Assembly: GCF_024721315.2 (NCBI RefSeq)
Contig: NZ_JANFAK020000077.1
Location: forward strand, 1 to 39,602
Direction of reading: 5' to 3'
Source of the DNA: Streptomyces sp. Isolate_45
GTDB lineage: Bacteria; Actinomycetota; Actinomycetes; Streptomycetales; Streptomycetaceae
DNA length: 39,602 bases
Notes under the pieces: generated by a model
Told to the model about the DNA's origin: nothing
What the model saw: the letters and a program-made list of their open reading frames with translations, nothing else
Database searches by the model: none
Translations under genes and position numbers: made by a program
Shown here: one piece after another, positions 26,222 to 33,375 of the stretch
Layout: each line of letters starts with the position of its first letter
How positions within the stretch are numbered: the stretch's first letter is position 1

Positions 26222-26920
26222 ATGCATATAGCCGAGGGGTTCCTACCCCCTTTGCACGCGGTCGCCTGGGGCGCCGCGTCCGCTCCGTTCGTCGTCCACG
26301 GCGTCCGCGCCCTCACCCGCGAGGTGAAGGCCAATCCCGAGAGCACCCTGCTGCTCGGGGCGTCCGGAGCGTTCACATTCGTCCTTTCCGCCCTGAAGAT
26401 CCCTTCGGTGACGGGTAGTTGCTCGCACCCCACCGGCACGGGACTCGGAGCCATCCTCTTCAGGCCGCCGATCATGGCGGTGCTCGGCACGATCACCCTG
26501 CTGTTCCAGGCCCTGCTACTGGCGCACGGCGGGCTCACCACGCTCGGCGCCAACGTCTTCTCCATGGCCATCGCCGGCCCCTGGGCGGGCTACGGGGTCT
26601 ACCGGCTGCTGAAGAAGTTCGACGTGCCGCTGATGGTGACCGTCTTCTTCGGCGCCTTCTTCGCCGACCTCGTCACCTACTGCGTGACCTCCGTCCAGCT
26701 CGCGCTGGCCTTCCCGGACCCGACCGGCGGTTTCGTCGGCGCCCTGGAGAAGTTCGCGGGCATCTTCGCCCTCACCCAGATCCCGCTCGCGGTCAGCGAG
26801 GGCCTGCTGACGGTCCTCGTGGTGCGGCTGCTGATGCAGTCCAGCAAGTCCGACCTGGTGCGCCTGGGCGTCGCCCGGCTGACCGGTACCAAGACGAAGC
26901 AGGAGGCGGCGGTCCGATGA
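26222..26920 (+). CDS. cbiM: cobalt ECF transporter permease component CbiM
   Basis: CbiM is the substrate-specific membrane subunit of the cobalt energy-coupling-factor transporter. The 232-residue protein begins MHIAEGFLP, with the invariant His2 that ligates the metal with the N-terminal amine. It contains KIPSVTGSCSHPTGTGLGAILF, the second metal-site region, and then several membrane helices (LLFQALLLAHGGLTTLGANVFSMAIAGPW). ATG 26222 follows GGAGAGG. It overlaps cbiN by 4 nt (ATGA) and heads cbiMNQO under the cobalamin riboswitch. Confidence 0.97.
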   Translation: MHIAEGFLPPLHAVAWGAASAPFVVHGVRALTREVKANPESTLLLGASGAFTFVLSALKIPSVTGSCSHPTGTGLGAILFRPPIMAVLGTITLLFQALLLAHGGLTTLGANVFSMAIAGPWAGYGVYRLLKKFDVPLMVTVFFGAFFADLVTYCVTSVQLALAFPDPTGGFVGALEKFAGIFALTQIPLAVSEGLLTVLVVRLLMQSSKSDLVRLGVARLTGTKTKQEAAVR

Positions 26921-27294
26921 CCAGGAACGCGAAGATCAACACCCTGTTGCTGCTCGTGGTGGCGGCGCTGGCCGTGCTCCCGCTCGCGCTGGGACTCGGG
27001 GACGGCAAGGAGGAGCCGTTCGCGGGCGCCGACGCGCAGGCGGAGGCGGCCATCACCGAGCTGAAGCCGGACTACGAGCCCTGGTTCACCCCGCTGTACG
27101 AACCCCCTTCGGGCGAGGTCGAGTCGGCCCTGTTCGCCCTCCAGGCGGCGCTCGGCGCGGGCGTGCTCGCGTACTACTTCGGCGTGCGCAAGGGGCGCCG
27201 CCAGGGCGCGGCGCTCGCGGCCGCCGGGACCGGCGACGGAAGCGGTGCGGACGCCGTAACCGGTTCGGCGGCCGCGGCCGGCGCGGAGCGCTAG
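26917..27294 (+). CDS. cbiN: cobalt ECF transporter accessory subunit CbiN
   Basis: CbiN is a small two-helix membrane protein that inserts a loop into CbiM to open the metal path. The 125-residue protein has helix 1 (INTLLLLVVAALAVLPLALGL), the extracellular motif PFAGADAQAEAAI with DYEPWFTPLYEPPSGEVESALFALQAALGAG, and helix 2 ending in YYFGVRKGRR. A 25-residue Ala/Gly-rich C-terminal tail is longer than in the enteric protein. The start overlaps cbiM (ATGA), so translation is coupled. Confidence 0.93.
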   Translation: MTRNAKINTLLLLVVAALAVLPLALGLGDGKEEPFAGADAQAEAAITELKPDYEPWFTPLYEPPSGEVESALFALQAALGAGVLAYYFGVRKGRRQGAALAAAGTGDGSGADAVTGSAAAAGAER

Positions 27295-27298
27295 CGCG

Positions 27299-28048
27299 GT
27301 GCTGCCGATCGACGTGGCGGCGCACAGCAGCCGCTGGCGCCGCCGTCATCCGCTGGAGAAGGCCCTGCTGGGGCTGGGGCTGACGGTCACCGCCGTGTGC
27401 CTGCCGCCCTGGCCCGGCGGGCCGCTGGTCGCCGCGGCGACCCTGGTGGTGCTGCTCGGCCCCGCCGGGGTCGCCGGGCGGCAGTTGTGGCGGGCCTTCC
27501 GGGTCCCGCTCGGCTTCTGCTGCACGGGGGCGCTGCCGCTGCTGGTGTCCGTGGGCGGACCGGGGGGCTTCGTCTCGCTCGCCCCCGACGGGCCCCGGCA
27601 CGCCGCCGAGCTGCTGCTTCGCACCTCGGCGGCCTCGCTCGGGGTGCTGCTGTTCGCCTTCACCACCCCGGTGTCGGACGTGCTGCCCCGGTTGGTGCGG
27701 GCGGGGGTGCCGGCCCCCGTCGTCGACGTGGCCCTCGTCATGTACCGGATCGGGTTCCTGCTGCTCGACTCGATGGCACAGGTCCGCCGCGCCCAGGCGG
27801 CCCGCCTCGGGCACACGAACCGGGCCGCGGTGTGGCGCTCGCTGGCCGGGCTCGCGGCGACCGCGTTCGTACGGGCCTTCGACCGCGCCGGACGGCTCCA
27901 GGAGGGGTTGGCCGGGCGCGGCTACGACGGCGCGCTGCGGGTGCTCGTCCCCGAGGCGGCCCTGTCCCGGCGGTTCCTGGCGGCGTCCGCCGCCCTGCTG
28001 ACCTCCCTGGTCGGCCTGACCCTCGTACTGAAGGAGCTGTATCCGTGA
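27299..28048 (+). CDS. cbiQ: cobalt ECF transporter transmembrane component CbiQ
   Basis: CbiQ is the T-component that couples ATP hydrolysis by CbiO to CbiM. The 249-residue protein has IDVAAHSSRWRRRHPLEKALLGLGLT, the usual start, hydrophobic helices through residue 130, and the coupling motifs AQAARLGHTNRAAVWRS and RAFDRAGRLQEGLAGRGYDG, corresponding to the two Ala-Arg-Gly coupling helices. GTG 27299 lies 4 nt after the cbiN stop. It overlaps cbiO by 4 nt. Confidence 0.95.
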   Translation: MLPIDVAAHSSRWRRRHPLEKALLGLGLTVTAVCLPPWPGGPLVAAATLVVLLGPAGVAGRQLWRAFRVPLGFCCTGALPLLVSVGGPGGFVSLAPDGPRHAAELLLRTSAASLGVLLFAFTTPVSDVLPRLVRAGVPAPVVDVALVMYRIGFLLLDSMAQVRRAQAARLGHTNRAAVWRSLAGLAATAFVRAFDRAGRLQEGLAGRGYDGALRVLVPEAALSRRFLAASAALLTSLVGLTLVLKELYP

Positions 28049-28866
28049 CCCCGTTGGTGGAGCTGGTCGGCGCGGGCTACGCCTACGAGGACGGCCCCGC
28101 CGTCCTCTCCGGCGTGGACTTCGGCATCGCGCCCGGCCGCGCGCTGGTCCTGCTGGGCCGCAACGGCAGCGGCAAGACCACGCTGATGCGGCTGCTCAGC
28201 GGGGGCCTGCGGCCCGGGTCGGGCGGACTGCGCCTCGACGGCGAGGTGGTGGCGTACGACCGGACCGGCCTGACCCGGCTGCGGACCTCGGTGCAGCTCG
28301 TGGTCCAGGACCCGGACGACCAGTTGTTCGCGGCATCGGTGGAGCAGGACGTGTCCTTCGGCCCGATGAACCTGGGACTGGCCGCGCCGGAAGTCCGCGA
28401 GCGGGTCGACGCGGCGCTGGCCGCCCTGGACATCACCGCGTTGCGGGACCGTCCCACGCACCTCCTCTCGTACGGGCAGCGCAAGCGCGCCGCCATCGCG
28501 GGAGCGGTCGCGATGGCCCCGCGCGTGCTGATCCTGGACGAGCCGACGGCCGGCCTGGATCCGGACGGCCAGGAACGGCTGCTGGACGTCCTGGCGGGCC
28601 TTCGGCAGGCGGGGACGACGGTGGTGATGGCCACCCACGACGTGGACCTCGCGGTCCGCTGGGCCGACGACGCGGCCGTCCTCACCCCGACGGGCATCCG
28701 CACCGGTCCGGCGACGGCCCTGCTCTCGGACCCGGACCTGCTGGCCTCGGCGGGCCTGCGCCAGGCCTGGTCCCCGGCCGTGACGGCCTTCCTGCGCGCC
28801 AAGGGTCTGCTCGACGAGGACGCCCCCGGCCCGCGCGTCCCCGAGGCGCTCGCCGCCTGGCGTTGA
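28045..28866 (+). CDS. cbiO: cobalt ECF transporter ATP-binding protein CbiO
   Basis: This 273-residue ATPase energises the cobalt transporter. Walker A is GRNGSGKTT (residues 38-46), the Q-loop is VVQDPDDQLFAASVEQDVSFGPMNLGL (typical of ECF ATPases), the signature reads LSYGQRKRAAIAGA (Tyr in place of Gly, common in CbiO), and Walker B is RVLILDEPTAGLDPDG, with the switch histidine in MATHDVDLAVRWAD. The GTG at 28045 overlaps the cbiQ stop (GTGA). The PadR gene starts 30 nt after it on the same strand. Confidence 0.96.
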   Translation: MTPLVELVGAGYAYEDGPAVLSGVDFGIAPGRALVLLGRNGSGKTTLMRLLSGGLRPGSGGLRLDGEVVAYDRTGLTRLRTSVQLVVQDPDDQLFAASVEQDVSFGPMNLGLAAPEVRERVDAALAALDITALRDRPTHLLSYGQRKRAAIAGAVAMAPRVLILDEPTAGLDPDGQERLLDVLAGLRQAGTTVVMATHDVDLAVRWADDAAVLTPTGIRTGPATALLSDPDLLASAGLRQAWSPAVTAFLRAKGLLDEDAPGPRVPEALAAWR

Positions 28867-28895
28867 GCGGCGCCGCGCCTCCCTAGGATGGCGGC

Positions 28896-29468
28896 ATGTC
28901 GCTCCCGCACGCCATCCTCACCGCCCTGCTCGAAAGGCCCTCGTCGGGCCTGGAGCTGACCCGGCGGTTCGACCGGTCGATCGGGTACTTCTGGTCCGCG
29001 ACCCACCAGCAGATCTACCGGGAGCTGGGGCGGTTGGAGGAGGCCGGGCTGATCCGGGCGCTGCCCGGCGAGGTGCCCGTCCGGGGCCGGAAGAAGGAGT
29101 ACGAGGTGCTGCCCGCCGGCAGCGCGGAGCTGGCCCGGTGGGTCGGCGAGAGTCAGGATCCCAAGCCGATGCGGGATCCGCTGCTGCTGCGCATCCGGGC
29201 GGCGGGCGTCGTGGGACCGCAGGGGCTGCTGCCCGAGCTGCGGCGCCACCTGGAGCTGCACCGGGGGCAGTTGGAGACGTACGAGGCCATCGAGACGAAG
29301 GACTTCCCGCCGGGCCGCGACGCCGTCGAGGACCGGCTGCGCCGGCTCGTGCTGCACGGGGGCATCGCCCTGGAGACGTTCTGGCTGCGCTGGCTGGAGG
29401 AGGCCCTGGCCGAGGTCGACGGCATGACCGCGCCGGACGCCCCGCGGGAGGGCGGCGACAAGGCCTGA
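28896..29468 (+). CDS. PadR family transcriptional regulator
   Basis: This 190-residue protein has a PadR winged helix: SLPHAILTALLERPSSGLELTRRFDRSIGYFWSATHQQIYRELGRLEEAGLI followed by the wing VRGRKKEYEVLPAGSAELARW. A C-terminal helical dimerisation part of about 100 residues (VIR-type) makes it a PadR-s2-like member. ATG 28896 has AGGATGG upstream. It lies 30 nt behind cbiO and before a strong terminator, so it may be the fifth gene of the cobalt operon or have its own promoter. The ligand and target are not evident. Confidence 0.9.
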   Translation: MSLPHAILTALLERPSSGLELTRRFDRSIGYFWSATHQQIYRELGRLEEAGLIRALPGEVPVRGRKKEYEVLPAGSAELARWVGESQDPKPMRDPLLLRIRAAGVVGPQGLLPELRRHLELHRGQLETYEAIETKDFPPGRDAVEDRLRRLVLHGGIALETFWLRWLEEALAEVDGMTAPDAPREGGDKA

Positions 29469-29470
29469 CG

Positions 29471-29492
29471 CGCCCCCGCCGGGGCGGGGGCG
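29471..29492 (+). terminator. terminator after cbiMNQO-padR
   Basis: CGCCCCCGCC (29471-29480) and GGCGGGGGCG (29483-29492) are perfect 10-bp arms separated by GG, starting 3 nt after the padR stop. Confidence 0.75.
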
Positions 29493-29543
29493 GTGGGCGG
29501 CGTGGGCCGGCTCGGCTCGCGGGCCGGCTCGCCGCGCGTGGGC

Positions 29544-29756
29544 CTACTTGTTGAGGGAGGCCCAGAACTCGTCGAAGCTGAGCAGCTTGTCGCCGTTCGC
29601 GTCCTTGGAGGCGATGACGGCGTCGGCGACGGCGCCGGTGACGAACGCGTCGCCCATGGCCTTCATGGCCGCGCTGTACTCGTCGGCCGTGACGAAGCCG
29701 TCGCCGTCCGCGTCGAACCTGCCGAACGTCGCCCGTGCGCTCTCGATGTCCGCCAC
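29544..29756 (-). CDS. small two-EF-hand calcium-binding protein
   Basis: This 70-residue protein is almost entirely a calmodulin-like EF-hand pair. Loop 1 (residues 15-26) starts D-A-D-G-D-G and ends with Glu at position 12; loop 2 (residues 52-63) starts D-A-N-G-D-K and also ends with Glu. Both have all the calcium-coordinating positions. I chose GTG 29756 with AAGGGGTGG 5 nt upstream; longer in-frame starts add non-protein-like sequence. There is no signal peptide, so it acts in the cytoplasm, probably as a calcium buffer or sensor, as described for other short Streptomyces EF-hand proteins. It is divergent from the cyclodipeptide synthase gene. Confidence 0.9.
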   Translation of the reverse strand: MADIESARATFGRFDADGDGFVTADEYSAAMKAMGDAFVTGAVADAVIASKDANGDKLLSFDEFWASLNK

Positions 29757-29862
29757 TGGGTCCACCCCTTCTTGGTGCTTGTTGACCGGCTCAGGGTAGC
29801 GGCCGCCGGGCCCGTCTCCTCCCTCGGGTCCCGTTCGGTCGGCAGAAACAAATTCAATTACC

Positions 29863-29879
29863 CTTCCGTAACGCGGAAG
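29863..29879. repeat. small inverted repeat in the A/T-rich promoter region of the CDPS gene
   Basis: CTTCCG (29863-29868) and CGGAAG (29874-29879) flank 5 bp. It sits in an A/T-rich stretch (about 29840-29905) upstream of the cyclodipeptide synthase and might bind a regulator. Confidence 0.35.
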
Positions 29880-29911
29880 TGATAATTCCGGCCAACAAAT
29901 CCGGCCCCCAC

Positions 29912-29941
29912 TTGTCACGCTCCGGGATCACGGCATAACGT
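29912..29941 (+). promoter_or_regulatory. candidate sigma-70-type promoter for the cyclodipeptide synthase operon
   Basis: TTGTCA (29912-29917) and TAACGT (29936-29941), 18 bp apart, resemble the HrdB consensus TTGACN/TANNNT. The predicted start point would leave a leader of about 60 nt before GTG 30011. Confidence 0.4.
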
Positions 29942-30010
29942 ACAGACATTGCCGCCACACCGGGAGCGCAGGGCTCCCAGGGACAAGCGGCAACAAGGGC
30001 GATCACACAG

Positions 30011-30832
30011 GTGACGATCACAGCTGACGCATCATTCGAAGTTCTGCCCTTCACCCGCACCTGCCGCCATATCTGGGAAGACGGCGACCATGTGCTCATC
30101 GGCGTGAGTCCTGGCAACAGCTACTTCAGCGCCGAGCGCGTGTCCAGTCTTGCCCGATGGGCCACGACCCGCTTCGCGCAGGTCGACTTCGTCTACGCAG
30201 ACCTCCACGTCGACCGGATGTTCGCCGCCTTCGGCTACACCCCGGAGCATGCGGAGAAGCGCGCGACGAAAGAGATAAAGGCGGTCCGGAGGAGGATTCT
30301 CAAAGGCGTCGAGGAATCAGGACCTCAACAGGCCGAGATCCGAGTGAGGGCACTTTCGGAGTTCCAGGCGAACCCCGTCTACCAACTTCTGCACCGACGC
30401 GTGCTCCATTTTTTGGAGACCGATGACGCATTCCGCAAGGGTTGCGAGGAAATGGCTCTCCATTTCGTCGGATCCAAGTTGCCGGAAGGTGAATCCATCA
30501 CGGACGCACAGTTGCAGGTCTGTTTCGATTACATGGCGGCCGAGCTGCCCTTCTTCGTGGACACCCCGAGCATTCTCGACGTGCCGTCCTCCGTGGCGGC
30601 CTACCACGTCAAGATGCCGATGACGGACCTCCTCTTCGCCCGGGGCGGGGGCCTGCGCGCCACCCGCAACCAGGCGTACGCCGTCGTGCGCCCCGAGGCC
30701 GTCGACGCCACGGACAACGGGCCGGCGGACGCCGCGCCCACGACCAACACCGCACCGCAGGGCACGGCACCTCAGAGCACCGTGAACCACGCGACCACCG
30801 AGAGGACCGTCGATGAGCGTCGAGCAGCTTGA
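30011..30832 (+). CDS. tRNA-dependent cyclodipeptide synthase (AlbC family, NYH type)
   Basis: This enzyme joins two amino acids from aminoacyl-tRNAs into a 2,5-diketopiperazine. Aligned by eye with AlbC (offset 4), the complete active set is present: nucleophile S33 (AlbC S37) and N36 (N40) in GVSPGNSYFS, Y174 and E178 (Y178, E182) in FDYMAAELPFF, and Y198-H199 (Y202-H203) in VPSSVAAYHVK. That makes it an NYH-subfamily member. The 273-residue product is about 35 longer than AlbC; the extra C-terminal tail is Thr/Ala/Asn-rich and probably disordered. Codons in the first ~170 positions include many rare ones (AAA, ATA, ATT, TTT, TTG, CGA), then usage turns strictly G/C-ending. The end overlaps the P450 start by 20 nt. 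Its two amino acids cannot be predicted here. Confidence 0.95.
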   Translation: MTITADASFEVLPFTRTCRHIWEDGDHVLIGVSPGNSYFSAERVSSLARWATTRFAQVDFVYADLHVDRMFAAFGYTPEHAEKRATKEIKAVRRRILKGVEESGPQQAEIRVRALSEFQANPVYQLLHRRVLHFLETDDAFRKGCEEMALHFVGSKLPEGESITDAQLQVCFDYMAAELPFFVDTPSILDVPSSVAAYHVKMPMTDLLFARGGGLRATRNQAYAVVRPEAVDATDNGPADAAPTTNTAPQGTAPQSTVNHATTERTVDERRAA

Positions 30833-32057
30833 GGGCCGGGGCGGACGGGAGCAGCAACAGCCGCTCCTCGACTTCCCGCTCTCGCGGCGCGGTGACGTAC
30901 TGCCGGAGGAGTGCTCCTGGCTCCGCGAGAAGGCGCCGGTCGCCAAGGTCCGTACCCTCACCGGGGATCCGGCCTGGCTGGTCAGCAGCTACGCGCTCGC
31001 CAAGCAGGTCCTGGAGGACGAGCGCTTCAGCCTCAAGGACACCGCGAACGCCGGGGTGCCCCGGCAGTACGCCCTGACGATCCCGCCCGAGGTCGTCAAC
31101 AACATGGGCAACATCAACAGCGCCGGCCTGCGCAACGCGGTCATGAAGGCGCTCAACCCGCGCCAGAAGGGGCTTCAGGAGCACCTGCGCGCCCGGGCCG
31201 GTGAACTCATCGACCTGATCATCGCCGAGGGCGGCCCGGCTGACCTCCGGGCGGGGTTCGCCGACCCCTTCTCGGCGGCCCTGCACTGCCAGGTGCTGGG
31301 GGTGCCGTTCGAGGACTGGCGTCGCCTGATGTCGGGCCTGGACGTCGCGTTCATGACCGCCCGCGAGCCGTTCGCCGACTCCGCGCTCAACTGGTACAAG
31401 GACGTCGGCTACTTCGCCGAGCGGTTGCAGGCGCAGCTCGCGCTGCCGGCCGAGGAGCGTACGGGGCTCCTCGGACGGTTCGCGGACCTGAAGGAGGCCG
31501 ACCCCGAGTCGGCGCACCTGACGGACGAGATGTTCGCGACGGTCGCGGTGTCCCTGTTCGGCGCGGGCGCGGTGTCCACGTCGGCGTTCCTGGTCCTCGC
31601 GGTGCTCGCGCTGCTCCAGAGGCCGGAGCTGATCGGGTACCTGCGCGAGCACCCGGAGCGGATGGGCAAGGCGGTCGACGAGTTGCTGCGCTGGAACCTG
31701 TCCGTCGGTGACGGGCTGCCGCGCATCGCGCTGGCGGACGTCCAGGTCGGCGACGTCCTGGTGCGGGAGGGAGAGCTGGTCCTGGTCCTGCTGGAGGGCG
31801 CCAACTTCGACCCCGAGGCGTTCGAGAACCCGGACGAACTGGACCTGGAGCGGGAGAGCCCGAACTCCCACCTCGCCTTCGGCGCGGGGCGGCACTTCTG
31901 CCCGGCCTCGGCGCTGGGCCGGGCGCACGCCGAGATCGCGCTGGAGGTGCTGGTCGAGCGACTGCCGCAGCTGCGGCTCGCGGTCCCCGCGGAGAACCTC
32001 GTCTGGCGGACGGGATTCATCAAGCGGCTGCCCGAGCGGCTGCCCGTGGCCTGGTGA
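30813..32057 (+). CDS. cytochrome P450, CYP121-like, partner of the cyclodipeptide synthase
   Basis: The 414-residue P450 has the heme-binding loop AFGAGRHFCPASALG with axial C363, a K-helix-like region (AVDELLRWNL) and the I-helix segment SLFGAGAVSTSAF. Very long similarity to M. tuberculosis CYP121 (recalled) is visible: VVNNMGNINSAGLRNAVMKA, ADPFSAALHCQVLG, GDVLVREGELVLVLLEGANFDPE and the C-terminal LPERLP-V-W. CYP121 couples the two tyrosines of cyclo(Tyr-Tyr) made by Rv2275. Here the Q385/R386 positions, which line its substrate pocket, are I403 and K404, so the substrate or reaction probably differs. ATG 30813 has GAGAGG upstream and lies inside the synthase gene. Electron-transfer partners are not encoded nearby. 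Confidence 0.95.
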   Translation: MSVEQLEGRGGREQQQPLLDFPLSRRGDVLPEECSWLREKAPVAKVRTLTGDPAWLVSSYALAKQVLEDERFSLKDTANAGVPRQYALTIPPEVVNNMGNINSAGLRNAVMKALNPRQKGLQEHLRARAGELIDLIIAEGGPADLRAGFADPFSAALHCQVLGVPFEDWRRLMSGLDVAFMTAREPFADSALNWYKDVGYFAERLQAQLALPAEERTGLLGRFADLKEADPESAHLTDEMFATVAVSLFGAGAVSTSAFLVLAVLALLQRPELIGYLREHPERMGKAVDELLRWNLSVGDGLPRIALADVQVGDVLVREGELVLVLLEGANFDPEAFENPDELDLERESPNSHLAFGAGRHFCPASALGRAHAEIALEVLVERLPQLRLAVPAENLVWRTGFIKRLPERLPVAW

Positions 32058-32077
32058 CCCCGGGCCGACCATGAGCC

Positions 32078-32103
32078 GAGGGGCGTCCGGCGGGGCGCCC
32101 CTC
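32078..32103 (+). terminator. terminator hairpin after the P450 gene
   Basis: GAGGGGCG (32078-32085) and CGCCCCTC (32096-32103) form an 8-bp stem with a 10-nt loop, 20 nt after the P450 stop. Confidence 0.65.
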
Positions 32104-32114
32104 GTGGATCCGGT

Positions 32115-32143
32115 GTCCCGGGAGCTGTGCGAGCTCCCGGGGC
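32115..32143. terminator. second hairpin between convergent P450 and beta-propeller genes
   Basis: CCCGGGAGCT (32117-32126) and AGCTCCCGGG (32132-32141) are perfect arms with a 5-nt loop; one wobble and one G-C pair extend the stem to 12 bp. It can serve transcripts from either side. Confidence 0.7.
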
Positions 32144-32184
32144 GCCGTCATGCCCGGCCGCCGGGCCTCCGGCCCTGCCGCCGA

Positions 32185-33375
32185 CTAGCGGAAGATCCCG
32201 GTGTGGCCCAGCGAGTAGCGCCCGGGTTGCGGGTACACGGCGAGTCCGTGCGGGCCGTCGCCGACCGGGATGCGGGCCAGTTGCTTGCCCGTCGTGGTGT
32301 CGATCGCGTAGACCTCGGAGTTGTAGCGGCCGGACAGCCACAGCACCTTGCCGTCGGCGGAGACCCCGCCCATGTCCGGGCTGCCGCCGTCCGGCAGCTC
32401 CCACTTCTTGGTGAGCCGGTTCTGCTTGAAGTCGAAGACGGAGATGCTGCCCTCGCCCCGGTTGGGGACGTACATCTCCTTGGAGTCACGACTGATGTAC
32501 AGGCCGTGGCAGCCCTTTCCGGTGGGGAGCAGTTTGGGGGTGTCGAACTTGTCCCCGCTGAGCACCCACATGCCGTGCGCCATCATGTCCGCGACGTAGA
32601 AGGTCTTCCCGTCGGGGGACACCTTGACGTCCTGCGGCATCGCTCCCTCGAACGGCAGTTTCTGCTGGCCGATGACCTCCATCTTCTCGGTGTCGACCTT
32701 GAGGAGTTCGCCGGAGAACTCGCAGCTCACGATGAAGTAGCGACCGTCGGCGGAGAAGTCCGCGTGATTGACGCCGAAACAGGTCACCGGGACCGTCTTC
32801 ACTCGGTTCATGGTGTGCGGATCGCGGAACACCAACTCGCGGTCCAAGGAGGCCATCACGATGGCGTACTTGCCGTTCGGCGTGAAGTAGAGGTTGTACG
32901 GGTCGTGCACCTCGACGTCCTTGCCCGACTCCCCCGTGGCCGGGTTGATCGGGGTGAGCGTGTGACCGCGGTTGTTGTTGACCCACAGGGTCTTCATGTC
33001 CCAGGAGGGGACGACGTGCTGGGGCTGGACGCCGACCGGAATGGTGTCGATGACCTTGTAGGTGGCCGGGTCGATCACGGACACCGTGTTGGAGTTGGTG
33101 TTCGGCACGTAGACGCGCGGCGGGAAGTCCTTGACCACCGGGGAGAGGTTGTTGGGCCGGTCGGCCGCGTACACGTCGTTGGGGTCGAGCACCGGTGGCA
33201 TGCCCGGGAGCCCCGGGGGCGCGACCGGTACGACCTTGGCCGGGCGGGCCGGCCCGTTGGAGCCGAGTGCCGCGGGCTCGCCCTTGCCGCCGGATCCTCC
33301 GCAGCCGGCCAGGGCGGCGAGGACCAGTCCGGCGAGGAGCGCGGTGGCCTTGCGTGGAAGGCGGTTCGTGGTCAT
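32185..33375 (-). CDS. lipoprotein with YVTN-type beta-propeller
   Basis: This 396-residue surface protein has a lipoprotein leader (RKATALLAGLVLAALAGC). A seven-bladed propeller of about 45-residue repeats follows: RVYVPNTNSNTVSVIDPATYKVIDTIPVGVQPQHV, LYFTPNGKYAIVMASLDRELVFRDPHT, DFSADGRYFIVSCEFSGELLKVD, DVKVSPDGKTFYVADMM, LYISRDSKEMYVPNRGEGSISVFDF, GVSADGKVLWLSGRYNSEVYAIDTTTGKQ. Such YVTN/cytochrome-D1-like propellers bind partners or ligands; no heme-binding motif is evident. Its ATG overlaps the stop of the upstream deacetylase-fold gene by 4 nt, so the two are translationally coupled and probably work together at the cell surface. No specific function is known to me. Confidence 0.87.
   Translation of the reverse strand: MTTNRLPRKATALLAGLVLAALAGCGGSGGKGEPAALGSNGPARPAKVVPVAPPGLPGMPPVLDPNDVYAADRPNNLSPVVKDFPPRVYVPNTNSNTVSVIDPATYKVIDTIPVGVQPQHVVPSWDMKTLWVNNNRGHTLTPINPATGESGKDVEVHDPYNLYFTPNGKYAIVMASLDRELVFRDPHTMNRVKTVPVTCFGVNHADFSADGRYFIVSCEFSGELLKVDTEKMEVIGQQKLPFEGAMPQDVKVSPDGKTFYVADMMAHGMWVLSGDKFDTPKLLPTGKGCHGLYISRDSKEMYVPNRGEGSISVFDFKQNRLTKKWELPDGGSPDMGGVSADGKVLWLSGRYNSEVYAIDTTTGKQLARIPVGDGPHGLAVYPQPGRYSLGHTGIFR

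Noticed and set aside
29757..29918. N-terminal extension of the EF-hand protein to an ATG at 29918
   Set aside because: The extra 54 residues cross the A/T-rich promoter region and do not look like protein; the GTG at 29756 has a good ribosome-binding site.
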